Under the pieces are notes generated by a model. That model did no database searches and was not told where the DNA came from. It was given only the letters and a program-made list of their open reading frames with translations. Below are positions 19,499 to 31,959 of a stretch of DNA of 64,000 nucleotides, piece after piece. Every line of letters starts with the position of its first letter. The first letter of the stretch is position 1. The translations under genes were made by a program, and so were the position numbers. This DNA comes from Colocasia esculenta (taxonomy: Eukaryota; Streptophyta; Magnoliopsida; Alismatales; Araceae). The stretch spans positions 175,002,348-175,066,347 of the forward strand of contig CM024753.1 in assembly GCA_014218235.1 (NCBI GenBank), written 5' to 3'.

Positions 19499-21048
19499 TG
19501 TAGACACCGAAATCCCGCTCCCGTTTTAAGGGGTGCGAAATAACAGGCCACGAAGGGGGTGGATAAAAGGGGGAAATATTCGTGGTGTGTGTGGACATGG
19601 AGTGGAAGACGGAAAATAAAATAATAATAAAAAAGATCGTGATCGCCAGGCACACGAGGGTGCCGAAGGGAGATGCACGCGAGGGGTGCAGGTGAAGGAA
19701 ATGATCGCGAGCGTACCTTTTGGAGCGTGGGGAGATTGCGTGAGGATGATGTGGGCCCTTTCTTCCTCTACAAACACGAACGGCCACGGTAGAGGGCGTT
19801 TTCCACGTTGATTACCCTAACAAAGAAAGAGACAAAATGAAAAAAAGGGATTATCCACGTGTGTGTAGTATATAAATTCTAAAAATAAATGAATAAATGA
19901 ATGACATGGGGGACGACTTACTGGATGGTGGCTTTTAAACCCCTAGGGAGGATAGGTATGTGTGTGTGTGTGCATGCATGTGTGTGTGTTAAAAAAAGGT
20001 AAAAGGGGCACGTGGGCCCGGAGGAGATAAATGAAGAAAAGGAAGGGGAAGGGGGAGTGCTTCCCCAAATGTTGGTGATGCGGTGTTGCGGCGTTGCCGT
20101 TGGGTGACGTGAGGAGAGGAAGATGAGGAGGAAGACGTCGCTCCCGCCTTGCTCCGGGGTACGTGGGCGATGAAGGAAGAAGGTGCAGATCGGTGCGGAA
20201 GGAGGACAACGCGAGGAAGAAGATCTCCCCGGGTCGGTGGTGGTCGGCTCGGAGTTGAGGCGGAAATCTGGCAAGGCTTCGCCACTCTTAATGGTCCCCC
20301 TTGAACAAATGACCCCTCGGGTCATACTTATAGGAAACAGATTCTTGAATCGCGTCCAAACAGGAAGCCGCGATTATGGATTAAAACGCGTCCAGGTGGA
20401 AGGCCGCAATTTAGAAAGTCAAATTGATGTGACATGCACATGATGGCGTACCTGCGACCATGCCTCTGAATCACGTCCGGGCAGGCCGCCGCGATTCAGA
20501 CTCGCATGGTTTTGAGGCAATCGGCTCATAAATGTGCCTGACGTAGTTGTAGGGGTTAGGTGTTGACTTTATAATCGCGGCGTCCTCAGAGGACGCGATT
20601 TCAGAATTTTGTCATGATTACGGACAGGCGCAACGTCTTGTCGGGCCAGACCTTTTTGACTTTTATATCGCGTCGTCCTTAGCGGACGCCTTTCTATTTT
20701 GAACATGTGACGGAAAAAGGCCCTTAAATGCGTTGGCTTTGACCGCCGCGTCAAAGGAACTATTGCGTCCACCAAGACCGCCGCGTTTAAAAGGCGTCCA
20801 CTGTAGTGAACGCGAATCAATGAAGCTGTGCCTTAATCAAATTACCTCCGGGGGAGCTGCCCCGGACCCCCGCGACCTGACCGTGCAGGTCGATCTGCGA
20901 CCAACCCCCTTGGGGAAGCACCGAGAAAGAAAGGGTGAGATCCAGAAATATTGGAAAAACACTCTTGCGAGGCAAAAAGAGGGGCATTGTGGCGTTACGA
21001 CGCAAAAATGAAATTTGCCCCCGGTGGAGCCAAATCCGCGTGTCTACA
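19499..21048 (-). mobile_element. S3: solo LTR of another gypsy family inside S1
   Basis: 1550 bases begin TGTAGACACC and end GTGTCTACA, flanked by perfect ATGTA duplications (19494-19498, 21049-21053). Inverted termini of nine bases are longer than the usual TG...CA. A TATA-like CCTATAAGTATG on minus near 20330 suggests minus orientation. A GT microsatellite lies at 19956-19990. Confidence 0.85.
20348..20690. repeat. CG-core inverted repeats in S3
   Basis: Four hairpins recur: AATCGCG/CGCGATT (20348-20375), GAATCACG/CGCGATTC (20468-20497), a long one with AATCGCG and GTCCT facing GGACGCGATT (20573-20600), and a degraded copy with ATCGCGTCGTCC/GGACGC near 20667-20690. Each spans 25-30 bases. 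They are spaced about 100 bases apart and lie downstream of the putative TATA (minus strand frame) or just beside it. Confidence 0.7.
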
Positions 21049-22569
21049 ATGTATAGCAAGGAGAGAGATAGTAGTTGGTCATGTAAAGAGTAAATTGCAC
21101 TTTGATTGATTTTCATCAATCAAAATAGTATAGCACTTTTGATTAACTTTCGTCAATCGAAATAGTAATGGCACTTTGGTTATCCGTAGATAGCCGAGAG
21201 AGAATATAGTACTTTGAATGCGACTAAGTCAAGATAAAACGCAGTATCTCAAGATAGCAAGTATCAAGTAGAGCATGAAGAGAGTATGACAGTAGTCGCT
21301 CAATAATAGGACAGTAGCAGTTCAGTAACAGTCAGTGGCAATATAGTAACAGTGCAGTACGTCTGAACTAACAGACTAACAGTAACAATGTAACAGTCAG
21401 ATGTCTAGCTAATTCAGAACAGTCAGTCAGAACCGGTGCAAATACATACATCATCATTAGCCCCTGCAGGTATTTTCGGGTGGCTCTCTGCCCCCAGGAC
21501 TAGATTGGAGCCCCTCGGACAATTTCCGTGCCCTCAGCAGTATGCATTCAAGTCAGTAGAGTCACAAGACCCATTTTAGCACTAGACAATCATGAGCAGT
21601 ACAAAACAATAGCAGCCACACAGCTCAAAGGGTACCAAGAGAGTACTAGATGAATAGACGAGAGAGACGAGATAGTAGAGTGAACGTGAATAGATGAGCG
21701 AGTAGAGTATAGATGAGAACTAGTGGACATTGCACATGAAACGTCGAGTAACGAGTGATAGCAACAGTTGCACAACACACACGTTTGGTGTTGGCAGTTA
21801 GGTGGAATACACAACCCTTCCGCTGGCCTTGTTATGCACAGGTCCAGAGGTCTAGCATGATTCAAGATAAGAGCGAGAGCAACTAAGGCCGTTTGGATCT
21901 TGCTGATCCCTAGAGGTGTCATAGGTGTTAGGGCACAACCAGCTCGTCGACCATGTGGGAATCCATGGATAGAGGAGACTTATGTAGGCCTTGAACAGAC
22001 TCACTAGTCCGGCAGAAGGAGTATCCGACGAAGAGTTCATCCAATTCGAGAGTGTGTATAAATAGAAACAAGTGCTCGACGTTCTAGAGGAATTCTAGAA
22101 CAGTGGAGCGTCGGTAACGGTATTCCCAAAACATCGTGAGAATCGTAGACAAGTTCATTTAAAATAGGGCAATTTAAATATATAATTACCAAATGTTTGA
22201 AGAGATACATTATGAAGTAATTTCATGCCAAGTTAAATTTGATTGGATGGTTCAAGTGTGTGCATGTGACATAGAGAATTATGGAATATGAAAGATGTTG
22301 CCCAGTTGACGAGCCCAGAGGGGGGGTGAATGGGTCTTTAAAAATTTATCTAGAAGATACCTGAAACTAAAAACATTCACACAAACGTTCTTCGAAGTAG
22401 GTTAGTGACTGTTAGTTTAAATATCAAACAAACAAAAGGAATCACACAACACAAGGTTTATCCTGGTTCGGACCTCCTTTCCTTAGGAGTCCTACGTCCA
22501 GTCCCTGAGCAACAACTCAGATTTCACTAACTAGGGTACAGTCCCCTTAAGGACGCTACAACACCCAGC

Positions 22570-22740
22570 TCAGCTGGTCTTCCTTCACACCCGAGGAATA
22601 ACACCTTGGATACCCCACCAGGTCTTCCTTCACAACCGAAGGGAACAACAACCCTGGATACCACCAGGTCTTCCTTCACAATCGAAGGGAACAACACCCT
22701 GGATACCACTAGGTCTTCCTTCACAACCGAAGGGAAACAC
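22570..22740. repeat. 45-bp VNTR in copia1 3' LTR
   Basis: Four units of GGTCTTCCTTCACAACCGAA plus GGGAACAACACCCTGGATACCACCA. Each holds a CCTTC...GAAGG stem. The other LTR has five units. Confidence 0.8.
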
Positions 22741-23619
22741 AAAGAAAAAGAATGACTTTCAAGCCCCTAGATCAAGCTATTGACAAGCAAGTATCTGAAG
22801 CAACTAAACTGAGAGCAAAGAGATTTAAACAGGCACACTCTCAGAACTACACGGGCTCTCTCAAGATTTTCACGAACTAGTGGAGAGCAAATGAGCAAAA
22901 GCTAAGTGGAGTGAAGTTCTTGGCTCTGGACTTTCTTCAGAAGATTTAAATGCTTGAATGCACGATCTCTGTGTTTCTTCTGTTCTTCTGAATTGAATTT
23001 ATATCTTCAATTTGAAATGTAGACGTTGAAGTGCCCGTTGTCTCTCTTTTGAGTAGTCGTTAGACTGAATGACATCTGGAGTCTTGGAAGCTTCCAGTCA
23101 ACAGTCTTTTGATCACTTGAGCACGCAAAGAGATGAGATCTTCAGAAATATCCGTTGGCTTCTATTTGTTTAACGTTGTGCCATGAAGCTAGATTAAAGG
23201 TCTTCACAAATGTCAATCTCAAATAGCAGACAGCTAAGCTGTCTCTAATGTCAGTCAACATCAGTAGCAACATACATGAAAATAGTAATGCAGAATAGCT
23301 TAAGTCTAAAGGACGTAATCAGAGTAGGCACGATATGGTCTGCATGCATGCAGAGATACGTTCAGATCTCATAAATGCAAAAGTGTTAGAGGGATGTCTA
23401 TGTGGATTTTGACTAGTCAATGCTTTCAAGATGAATAAGATATCACGATATGAAATCGATGACTATATGACTTATGAAATTGTTATGAATAAGTCAGGTT
23501 GACCAAATTGTTATGAGACAGAAGAAATCGTTGTGAAACACTTAATAAATTGTTATAGAAAGCAAATCGTTGTGTTTCTGAAGAAATCAATGTGAAACAC
23601 TTACCAAATCGTTATAACA

Positions 23620-24150
23620 AGCAAGTCGTTGCGAGTTCTAAAGAAGTCGTTATGATCACTAAAGAAATTGTTACGGCGAGCAAGTCGTTGCGAGTTCTAA
23701 AGAAATCGTTGCGATAACTTATAGAGTCGTTGTGACGAGCAAGTCGTTACGGGCCCTGAAGAAATCGTTACGGTAACTTATAGAGTCGTTGTGACGAGCA
23801 AGTCGTTACAAGCTCTAAAGAAATTGTTGTGATGACTTATAGAGTCGTTGCGACATGCAAGTCGTTATGATCTCTAAAGAAATCGTTACGGTAACTTATA
23901 GAGTCGTTGTGACGAGCAAGTCGTTACGGGCTCTAAAGAAATCGTTGCGATAACTTATAGAGTCGTTATGACAGGCAAGTCGTTACGATCTCTAAAGAAA
24001 TCGTTACGGTAACTTATAGAGTCGTTGTGACGAGTAAGTCATTACGGGCTCTAAAGAAATCGTTGCGATAACTTATAGAGTCGTTATGACAGGCAAGTCG
24101 TTACGATCTCTAAAGAAATCATTACGGTAACTTATAGAGTCATTACGACA
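23620..24150. repeat. 59-bp satellite-like array in copia1 3' LTR
   Basis: Eight TATAGAGTCGTT landmarks recur at exactly 59-base steps (about 23721 to 24134), preceded by one or two diverged units. Alternate units resemble each other more, giving a 118-bp higher-order period. Every unit contains two or three imperfect palindromes of type GTCGTTGCGAC or ATCGTTGCGAT. Confidence 0.9.
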
Positions 24151-24479
24151 TCGATTTGTTTGAAACAACATGACTTTTCAGCCAGATAGGAAATCGTTAT
24201 GATAATTCCATTGAAATCGATATGCTTATAAAGAAATCGTTATGATCTTCAATATAAATCGATATGGACTTAGAGAAATATCATGTCGACAAGATTAAGG
24301 CTTTAGAGAAGTAATGCATACCTTTATGGCTTGTTTGACCTTGGTATTTTTCCTGTACTTAAGACTTATGAAATATTCATTAGATATAATTGATAACCTT
24401 TTGTTTGGTTTTGTTAATCATCAAAAATATATATATGTATGTAATTAATTAAGATTACATAGGGACAGACTGGTCATCA

Positions 24480-24497
24480 ATCTCCCCCTTTTTGGTG
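24480..24497 (-). other. copia1 polypurine tract
   Basis: On minus AAAAAGGGGGAGAT abuts the TGATGACC start of the 3' LTR. Confidence 0.8.
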
Positions 24498-24700
24498 ATG
24501 ACAAAACTGAACAATAAGCATGGATGAAAAGTATCTGAAATCAGTCTAAAGATATGACATGCTAATTTTCTCCCTTAAAAAAAAATTGGATGAATATTTC
24601 AGACATGTTAATATTTTTCTCCCCCTTTTTGTCATTAAGCAAAAAGCAAACTGAGACAAAGAAAGAAGAGAAAGATTGGATCACAAGCAAAGAGATTCTA

Positions 24701-27700
24701 TTAACTCTGTAGAGGTACAGGTAAGTAGTAAGCAGGAGACAAAAGGGAGGCATAGTGGGAAATGGTTTCCCATGCCTGTTCTTCCTGCCTTTCAAAGTAT
24801 TGTTGAAAACCTCCAACAACAATAGAGTAATTTGGTCCCATTGTGGGAGCCATCTTCTTAAGATGAAGCTGGTAGTGCTTGTCAAGAAGCTCAATGTAGG
24901 AGTTTCTGTCCCTAGTCATCCGAAGAAAGAAGATTTTCCCAAAGCTGGCACAGGAGAGGAACTGGTCCATTGTGACAGGATATTGATTGTGGTTGTCCCT
25001 GAGAGCCTTGTGAAGAGCCACATAGACTTGTATTGTTCCTCCCAGACTTTGAAGGGATCATTGACTAGGTGGTAGAGTTCATATCAAGGAATGTGGCTGG
25101 AGACACTGCAGGCTTGCCTTCTGAGGCTTGGGCTTCATTGAGGCAATCAATTGCTGAGCTGACAGGGGATAATACTTGGACCATTCGGTGGAAGTCAACC
25201 TCTCACATTCTGACAGAATAGGGCCTAGGACATCAGCACTGACATGTCCCTGGATATATTCCCTAAACAAGAATCTGGAAAAGCTACCAGGCAACCTTCT
25301 TGTACTTTAATCCTGCCCATGATTCTGGCATAACGCTCAAATATGATTGATCAAACAGAAGACTCCATAACAAGAAAGTGAATTTGAGGAGAGCTATCTC
25401 TTCAGGCACTAGGAGGGTAGCAAAATCTACCTGAACGTCTGAAGTATGAGAGATGGCTGGAGCCAGAGCTGAAATTGCCCTTTTGAACTGACTGAGCTGA
25501 ACTTCAGGAAGATTGTTGATGTATCTGTAGTTATTAAAAAGCATGAAATGCCTGATCATTTTGATTTCCTTTTGAATGAAGGGTGCCCAGAGTTCTTGAT
25601 GATACATTTTGAACCCTTTGATAGGGTCAGGGAGTGGTCCCTTGGAGGAAATCTGGCAGATTTGACAAGAATGAATTTCTTTAGGAGATCCTTGTGACCT
25701 TTGCCCCATTGATCTTCAGATTTCGAATGAGCACCAGAAAATTTTGGCTCTTTCGGATTTGGTGAGAGGGTGTAGGGTAAGATAGTGGTTAAGTGATCAG
25801 AAAGATTAAGAAAAGGAAGGTTGACAATTGTTGCAAAAACAACCTTTGTCAGATACTCTCTATACAATGGTTTATGTTTGTTAACCACTGTAAGAGAGAA
25901 CCCAAAGGTGGATACTTGGGTTCAGAGGAAAGGGGAAATAGAAGTAAGTTTCCTCTTCTTGGGGGCAGGACTGGAAGGATCTGCCCTATGAATGTGTTCT
26001 CCAACCTTCAACACAGACCTGAGAATGCCTTCCTCAAACTCATCCTTGATCTTTTCCATAAAGGAGAGTTAAGTTGGGCTCCTTCAGGTATGATAGTGAT
26101 GAAAGAGGGTGGAGGAGTAGGATGAAGAAGAGTGTGAGGTAGTTGGGAGGTCATCAACTGGTCCAAGGGAGGGACCAGAGAGGAGGAGGAGGCTCCAGCT
26201 GAGGATGCTGGAGGGGCCTCATGTATAGGAGAAGGAGAAGGAATGGAAGTAGAGGAGGCAGGAGTTGAGGTTGATGGAGAGGGAAATGGAGTGGGAGAAG
26301 AAATAGGTCTAGATTGGGGCTTCTTGAATGTCTGAGGAGCAGGTGGAGCTATAGGAGCTGAGGGTGGTGATGGTGGAATGGGTGTGTGAGAGGGAGAAGA
26401 AGAAGCTGGGGGCTTGGCTACCAAGATCTCTTCAGCTACCTCAGTCTACACAGACACACTCTCCACTCGCCCTGATGGCCCTGACCCTTGCTCAGCTGGC
26501 CCTGGAGGCCTCTTAACCTGATCAGCTGGCCCTGATGGCCCTTGCTCATGCACTGCTGCCTCTGCTGAAGCTACTGCTGCTGCGACTGGCCCTGAAGGCC
26601 TTGATTCTTGGGCTTGGTCAGCAGGAGGAGGAGGAGGAGGAATCTGATCTCCAACCACCTTCAGAATTTGCTCTAGCATCTCCTTTATAGTGCCCATTTC
26701 TTATTAAACCACTTCATGGCATTTCTCACACTGGCCAATTCCTTAGAGGCTGATCCTTGCTCATGATGATTGAATTGGTGTCTGCCTGGAGAGAACATAA
26801 GATTTGTCCTTGAGCATCAAGTCTCTCTATTACAGGCTTCAAGTTGATTATAATTTTCTGCTTTACTTGCCTTTCAAAGGGAGTATTTGTCAACATTGGA
26901 ATTTCAGATTCTACTTCTTTCCCTTTATTCTGAGCCTCTGAAGCTGGAGAAGGCTCATCATCATCCGATCTGGAGGAGCTGGCTATCTCCCCTTCTCTGA
27001 CATCTTCTGAGCCACGAGGGATATTTCATTTTTTTGGTGCAGTGTCCACTGGTTCATCAGGTGATCTCCTTCTTCTGCTGATTGTCCTTTGACTGCTCCC
27101 CCTGAGCAGGAGCTTCTTCTTCATTTGATACCTGCTCCCCCTGAATGGGAGCATCCGCCAGCACAGAGTCACCTTGAGCAGCTGGGTGCTCTAGCTCTAC
27201 TGAAACATCTTCCATTGGTTCATCAAAGTGGCCTGATGCCACAACCTCTTCAGCAACTCTGCCACTAGCTTCTGGAGCACTAGAGGTGAAAGGAATCGAA
27301 TCAATAATGTCTGAAAGAATGGATGCAACTATAGTTGAGGGTAGTGGGTCCTCAACTGGAAAAATGTCCTCTGGGAGAATATCCTCAATTCTCCTTTCTG
27401 CAAAATTTATAGCTAATTCTTCTGGAAATTCTGAAGCTGCTACAGATACTCTTTCTTCTTCTACTGCAATTTCAGGATGAAATTTTGCTAAAGAGGGGCC
27501 TGATGATTCTGTTGCTCCAACTGCTGGAGCTGAAACTAACTCCACTGGCAATTCTGGAATCATATCCGCTGATCTCATCTCCTGATTAACAACAGAGGTG
27601 TTGTCAATGATGGCTTCGCCTTCAGCAACAGAAGCCTCGGACCAGACACTATTTTCCCCAGAGAAGCCACTCTTCTTTAGGTTCCTGGACCTGATTGCTT

Positions 27701-28440
27701 GGCCCATTTTCTCTACAACTGCCCCAGAAAGATCAACACCGAAGTGGTTGAAGATCTTGGTAAGTAGGTGGGCATAAGGCAGGGACACATTTAACTTACT
27801 CTTGGTGTCCCAAATCTGATCTCTGGCAAATTTCATTCTTTCCATCATCACTGCGGGCCATATTTATCTCCTTATTTTGAATGGCCTAGTACATCATGTC
27901 TGAATCGGCCTTTGTGCAAGATGAAAAAGTTGCACTTCTGGGAACTAAGATTTGACATACAATAAAATAAAGGAGGCGGTTGAAGGCAGATAGTTGATTT
28001 ATATCAAGCTTGCCGTCCCTTAGCTTGAAGCCCGGCCCTACAATTCCAAATCCTTTCACTTGGGCGTCCACTGTGTGAACCCCACTAAATCCAGAGGTCT
28101 TCACATTAAACAACATCTTCAGCAACTCAGGGTCTATCCTAATCATGGTTCCCTTCACTGAAGAAACTAGAGACCCATCTTCCTCTGTTCTCATACACAC
28201 GAAGAAAGCTTTTACCAAGTTCGGATAACTGACCTCTGAAAAGGTGGTAACTTCTGTCCACTGCATCTGATTGATCAATTCTACTACGCTGCTCATTCCA
28301 CTTTTCCTCAGATTAGCGACATCGACTTCTTTATTGCCACAGAGCTTCGTCTTCACAAAGGTAAGCCTCTCCTTCTGCTCAGGAGTGAGAAACTCGGCGC
28401 TGTAGCCACCCAAACTACCGGCGATGACCGGTGCGGCCAT
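24701..28440 (-). pseudogene. copia1 env-like ORF with putative plant transposon protein domain
   Basis: The ATG at 28440 starts MAAPVIAGSLGGY and a domain running to about 27700 (YPNLVKAFFVCMRTEEDGSL, LPYAHLLTKIFNHFGVDLS). I recognise this as the plant transposon protein family often seen after pol in SIRE elements. An acidic middle part (27650-27060), a proline-rich tract (26700-26010) and a C-terminal helical domain (25890-24701, with RNSYIELLDKHYQLHLKK) follow. Total length is about 1240 codons with several stops and frameshifts. I see no clear signal peptide or membrane span, so envelope function is unproven. copia2 has a homologue of similar layout. Confidence 0.65.
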
Positions 28441-28836
28441 GGATTCAGGTGGGAAAGTCTCTGGAGGGTTGAAACGGAAGGAGAAGAGAGGGAATCCTCA
28501 AGAGATTTTGTGGGAAGGAGGAGGAAGGTTGAAGTTTGCAGAGGGTTGAGGTAAGAGTTGTTAGGGCATCGGCTCATGCGATAGGATGAAATAGGGGAAA
28601 AGGTAGACGATGAGATACGAATCGTTCTGTCATTCAATTTTTAGGAATAAATTAATGCATTGCGGAAAGTGAGGCGCCAAAAGGTGGCAGAAGAAGACAA
28701 AAGAGTTTGACCATTCAAACCGACTTCAATGAGAGAGTGGTTACAAAGGATAATTTGAATTTCTTTTGCTTAAAGCCATGGAGGAAAAAAAATAGCTTAA
28801 ATCTGAAAAATTAATGTGCCAGTTGTAAGCAAACTT
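28441..28836 (-). other. copia1 spacer between pol and env-like ORF
   Basis: About 400 AT-rich bases with no gene. Unlike copia2 it lacks the CTCCGACT hairpin array. Confidence 0.6.
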
Positions 28837-30620
28837 TTATCGCAAATTGCACATGCCCAATTCTCTTCTAAGAGATGTGAATCTCTCTTCAGGTAAGGCT
28901 TTTGTGAAAATATCCGCTAATTGGCCATTTGTATCAATAAAGGATATTTCAATATTTCCATTTGCAACATGATCACGAATAAAATGATATCTAACCTCAA
29001 TATGCTTGGTCCTTGAGTGCTGAACTGGATTCTTGGTGAGATTATGGCACTGGTGTTGTCACACACAGCAGTGGGATTGATTTGATGCTTAATCCAAAGT
29101 CTTCAAGTTGTTGCTTTCCATAGGAGTTGTTTGTACAACAACTTCCAGCAGCTACATATTCAGCTTCAGCTGTTGATAGTGCCACTGAGTTTTGTTTCTT
29201 TGAAGACCATGATATCAAACATCTTGCAAGAAATTGACAACAACCACTGGTGCTTTTTTTATCTATCTTGCATCCAGCATAGTCAACATCTGAGTATCCT
29301 ATTAAATCGATTTCGCAAGATTTTGGATACCACAGACCTAAGTCATGAGTTCTAGTTAAATATCTAAATATTCTTTTCACTAAATTTAAATGTGATTCTT
29401 TAGGATCTGCCTGATATCTAGCACACATGCATACACTAAATAAAATCAGGTCTACTAGCTGTTAAATAAAGGAGTGAGCCTATCATATATCTGTAGATCT
29501 TTTGATCTACTTTCTTACCATCTTTGTCATTGTCCATTCTTGTTGATGTACTCATTGGTGTTGACAGTGGCTTGGTATTTTCGAATCCAAATTTCTTCAA
29601 GAGTTCTTTTGTGTACTTTGCTTGATAGATGTGAGTTCCTTCCTTTCCTTGTTTGATTTGAAGTCAAGGAAGTAATTAAGTTCTCCCATCATGCTCATTT
29701 CAATTCTCCCTGCATCAACTTTTCAAAGTACTTGCAAAGGGATTCATTAGTAGAACCAAAAATGATATCATCTACATAGATTTGAACTAATAGGATGTGT
29801 TTGACCTTTGACTTATGAAAAGAGTGCTATCTACTTGACCTCTACTGAAACCATGGTTTAAAAGAAAAAACTAAGCCTTTCATACCAGGCTCTAGGTGCC
29901 TGTTTTTAAACATATAAAGCCTTATGAAGTTTGAAAACATGATTAGGAAATTCTGTGTCATCAAAACCCGGAGGTTGTTCCACATAAGCTTCCTCTTTTA
30001 TGAAACCATTCAAGAATGCAGATTTAACATCCATTTGAAATAATGTCAAGTTAAAGCTGATGCATATGCTAGTAATATCCTAATGGCCTCAAGTCTAGCT
30101 ACAGGTGCATAGTTTCATCGAAATCTCTACGCCTTCCTCTTGAGAATAGCCTTGAGCTACCAATCTGACCTTGTTTCTTAAGATTGCACCAGTTTCATCC
30201 AGTTTATTTCTGAACACCCATTTGGTGCCAATGACTGGATGATCTGATGGTCTAGGAACAAGTGACCATACTTGGTTTCTCTTGAATTGATTTAATTCAT
30301 CTTGCATGTCTATTATCCAAGATTCATCAGTAAGAGCTTCATTGACTATCCTAGGCTCTATTTGAGATACAAAAGCTAAGTAATCACAAGGGATAACATT
30401 ACCTCTTGTTCTTACCCCTACGGATGGATCACCAATAATGTTCTCAAGTGGGTGATCTTTCTTGTATCTCCACTCCTTTGGAAGGTTTTCATGAGTAACT
30501 TCTTCTTGTTGCAATTCTTCCAGAGGTGGATCATCCTTGTCCTCAATTGATGTATCTTTTAGTTTCTTGGATAGTTCATCTGCATTATCATTGTCACTAT
30601 CTACTTCCTTTCTCAAGGAA
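28837..30620 (-). pseudogene. copia1 reverse transcriptase and RNase H
   Basis: RT would copy the element RNA and RNase H remove it. The RT start is legible at 30250-30095 (NQVWSLVPRPSDHPVIGTKW, then KVRLVAQGYSQEEGV), followed by a frameshift. The catalytic YVDD is kept at 29767-29778 in a local frame full of stops. RNase H is best preserved (29428-29042) with GYSDVDYAGC, KSTSGCCQFL and ALSTAEAEYVAAGSC, the residues of the copia D-E-D site. The frame ends ELGMCNLR and a TAA at 28837-28839. Confidence 0.85.
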
Positions 30621-31564
30621 GGGTTAGTTTCATCAAAAATAATATGTACATACTGTTCAATCAATAAAGTATGTTTGTTAAATATTCTATAGCCTTTGGG
30701 TTTAGAGGTGTACCCCATAAAGATGCCTTCATCTGATTTGGCATCCAACTTAACAATGTCCCTTTTTCCATTGTTGTGAATGAAGCAAGAACATCCAAAA
30801 GTCCTGAAGTGGCTGATCTTTGGCTTCTTCCCTTTGAATAGTTCATATGCAGTCTTCTTCAGGATTGGCCTGATCATTACTCGGTTGATAATGTAGCTTG
30901 CCGTGTTGACTGCTTCAGCCCAAAATATCTTGGCAGATCATATTCTGAGAGCATAGTTCTTGCCATATCCAATAGGGTTCTGTTCTTCCTCTCAGCAATA
31001 CCATTTTGTTGTGGTGTCCTTGGTGCTGAAAAATTATGCTCAATTCCCTGATCATAACAAAATCTAGCAAACTTTTCATTTTGAAATTCACCACCATGAT
31101 TTGATCGGATAGACACAATGCTGAACTTTTGATCTTTCTGGACCTTCTTGCTGAAACTACAAAGTTTTCAAAAGTATCATCTTTATGTTCTAGGAATGAT
31201 ACCCATGTGAATCTTGAGTAGTCATCAACTATGACAAATCCAAAATTCTTTCCTCCAAGACTGGTAGTCCTCATTGGCCCAATAGATCCATATGAAGGAG
31301 CTCTAAGGGTTTTGAGGTGGTCACCACCGTCTTTGACTTGAAGGAGCCTTTGGTGTGCTTTCCCTTAGCACAAGGTTTACATACACCATCCAATTTTGTA
31401 CTAACCTTAGGTAGACCTTCCACAAGATTCTTCTTCAGTAGTTTTCTCATGCCATCTATGCTGCAATGTCTAAGTCGTCTGTGCCATAATTCTGTAGACT
31501 TGTCTTTACTTGCTGTCAGACAAACATTCTGAACCTTGAGTTCTTCAAGATAGAGCACATACAA
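30621..31564 (-). pseudogene. copia1 integrase
   Basis: The zinc-binding HHCC region is present (LWHRRLRH ... CKPCAKGKH, 31500-31360). The core has its first Asp in LLHMDLLGQ and its Glu in NGIAERKNRTL. The second catalytic Asp is replaced: IRSNHGGEF has Asn (codon 31101-31099) where Asp is expected. A frameshift near 31120 separates VIVDDYSRFTWV from the second half. The C-terminal part (FGCSCFIHNN, DEGIFMGYTSKPKGYRIFN) leads into RT. Confidence 0.85.
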
Positions 31565-31599
31565 ATTTTTTCTCTATTAGCTTCAAAGATGACTGCCCC

Positions 31600-31890
31600 A
31601 CCTTCAGTATGCTGCACTTCGACTCTTGAAACTTGATCTGATGCCTCTGTCACACAGCTGGCTAATGCTAATGAGATTGTGCTTCAATCCCTTGACTAAT
31701 AACACATCTTCTATGACTATTTTTCCTTTGTTATTCACAGAGCCACTGCCTATCACGTTCCTTTCCCATTATCTCCATAAGTAACTGTTCCTTCTTCAGC
31801 TTGGAGATGAGAGAATAATTCTGGTTTCCTGACATGTGCCTTGAGCACACCGCTATCCAATGCCATTTGGATGCTCGAGATATCCTGAAA
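31600..31890 (-). pseudogene. copia1 aspartic protease remnant
   Basis: The catalytic triad LDSG is visible at 31849-31860 on minus, followed by LFSHLQAEEG and TVTYGDNGKG, the usual order in copia proteases. It would have cut the polyprotein. A frame change downstream continues VIGSGSVNNKGK. Upstream coding is broken. Confidence 0.7.
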
Positions 31891-31959
31891 TAAAAACATC
31901 AGTTTTAGGTACCCAAATTCTTTTGGGTCCTGATGGGTTAGTATCATTTATTTTGCCTT

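Larger units (their letters stand above)
22296..24479 (-). repeat. copia1 3' LTR
   Basis: Begins (plus view) TGTTGCCCAGTTGACGAG and ends GACTGGTCATCA. It contains two VNTRs, at 22570-22740 and 23620-24150. Confidence 0.95.

Noticed and set aside
19426..20325. Minus-strand open frames of 80-135 codons
   Set aside because: They fall in the S3 solo LTR and contain microsatellite-coded His/Thr runs; no domain is visible.
18888..22295. A full-length retrotransposon in S1 with internal genes
   Set aside because: After removing S3 and copia1 no second LTR, PBS, polypurine tract or coding domain remains; a solo LTR explains it better.
23620..24150. Regular 59-bp repeats resembling a CRISPR array
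   Set aside because: There are no unique spacers, the unit is continuous, and the array lies in a plant retrotransposon LTR present in two copies.
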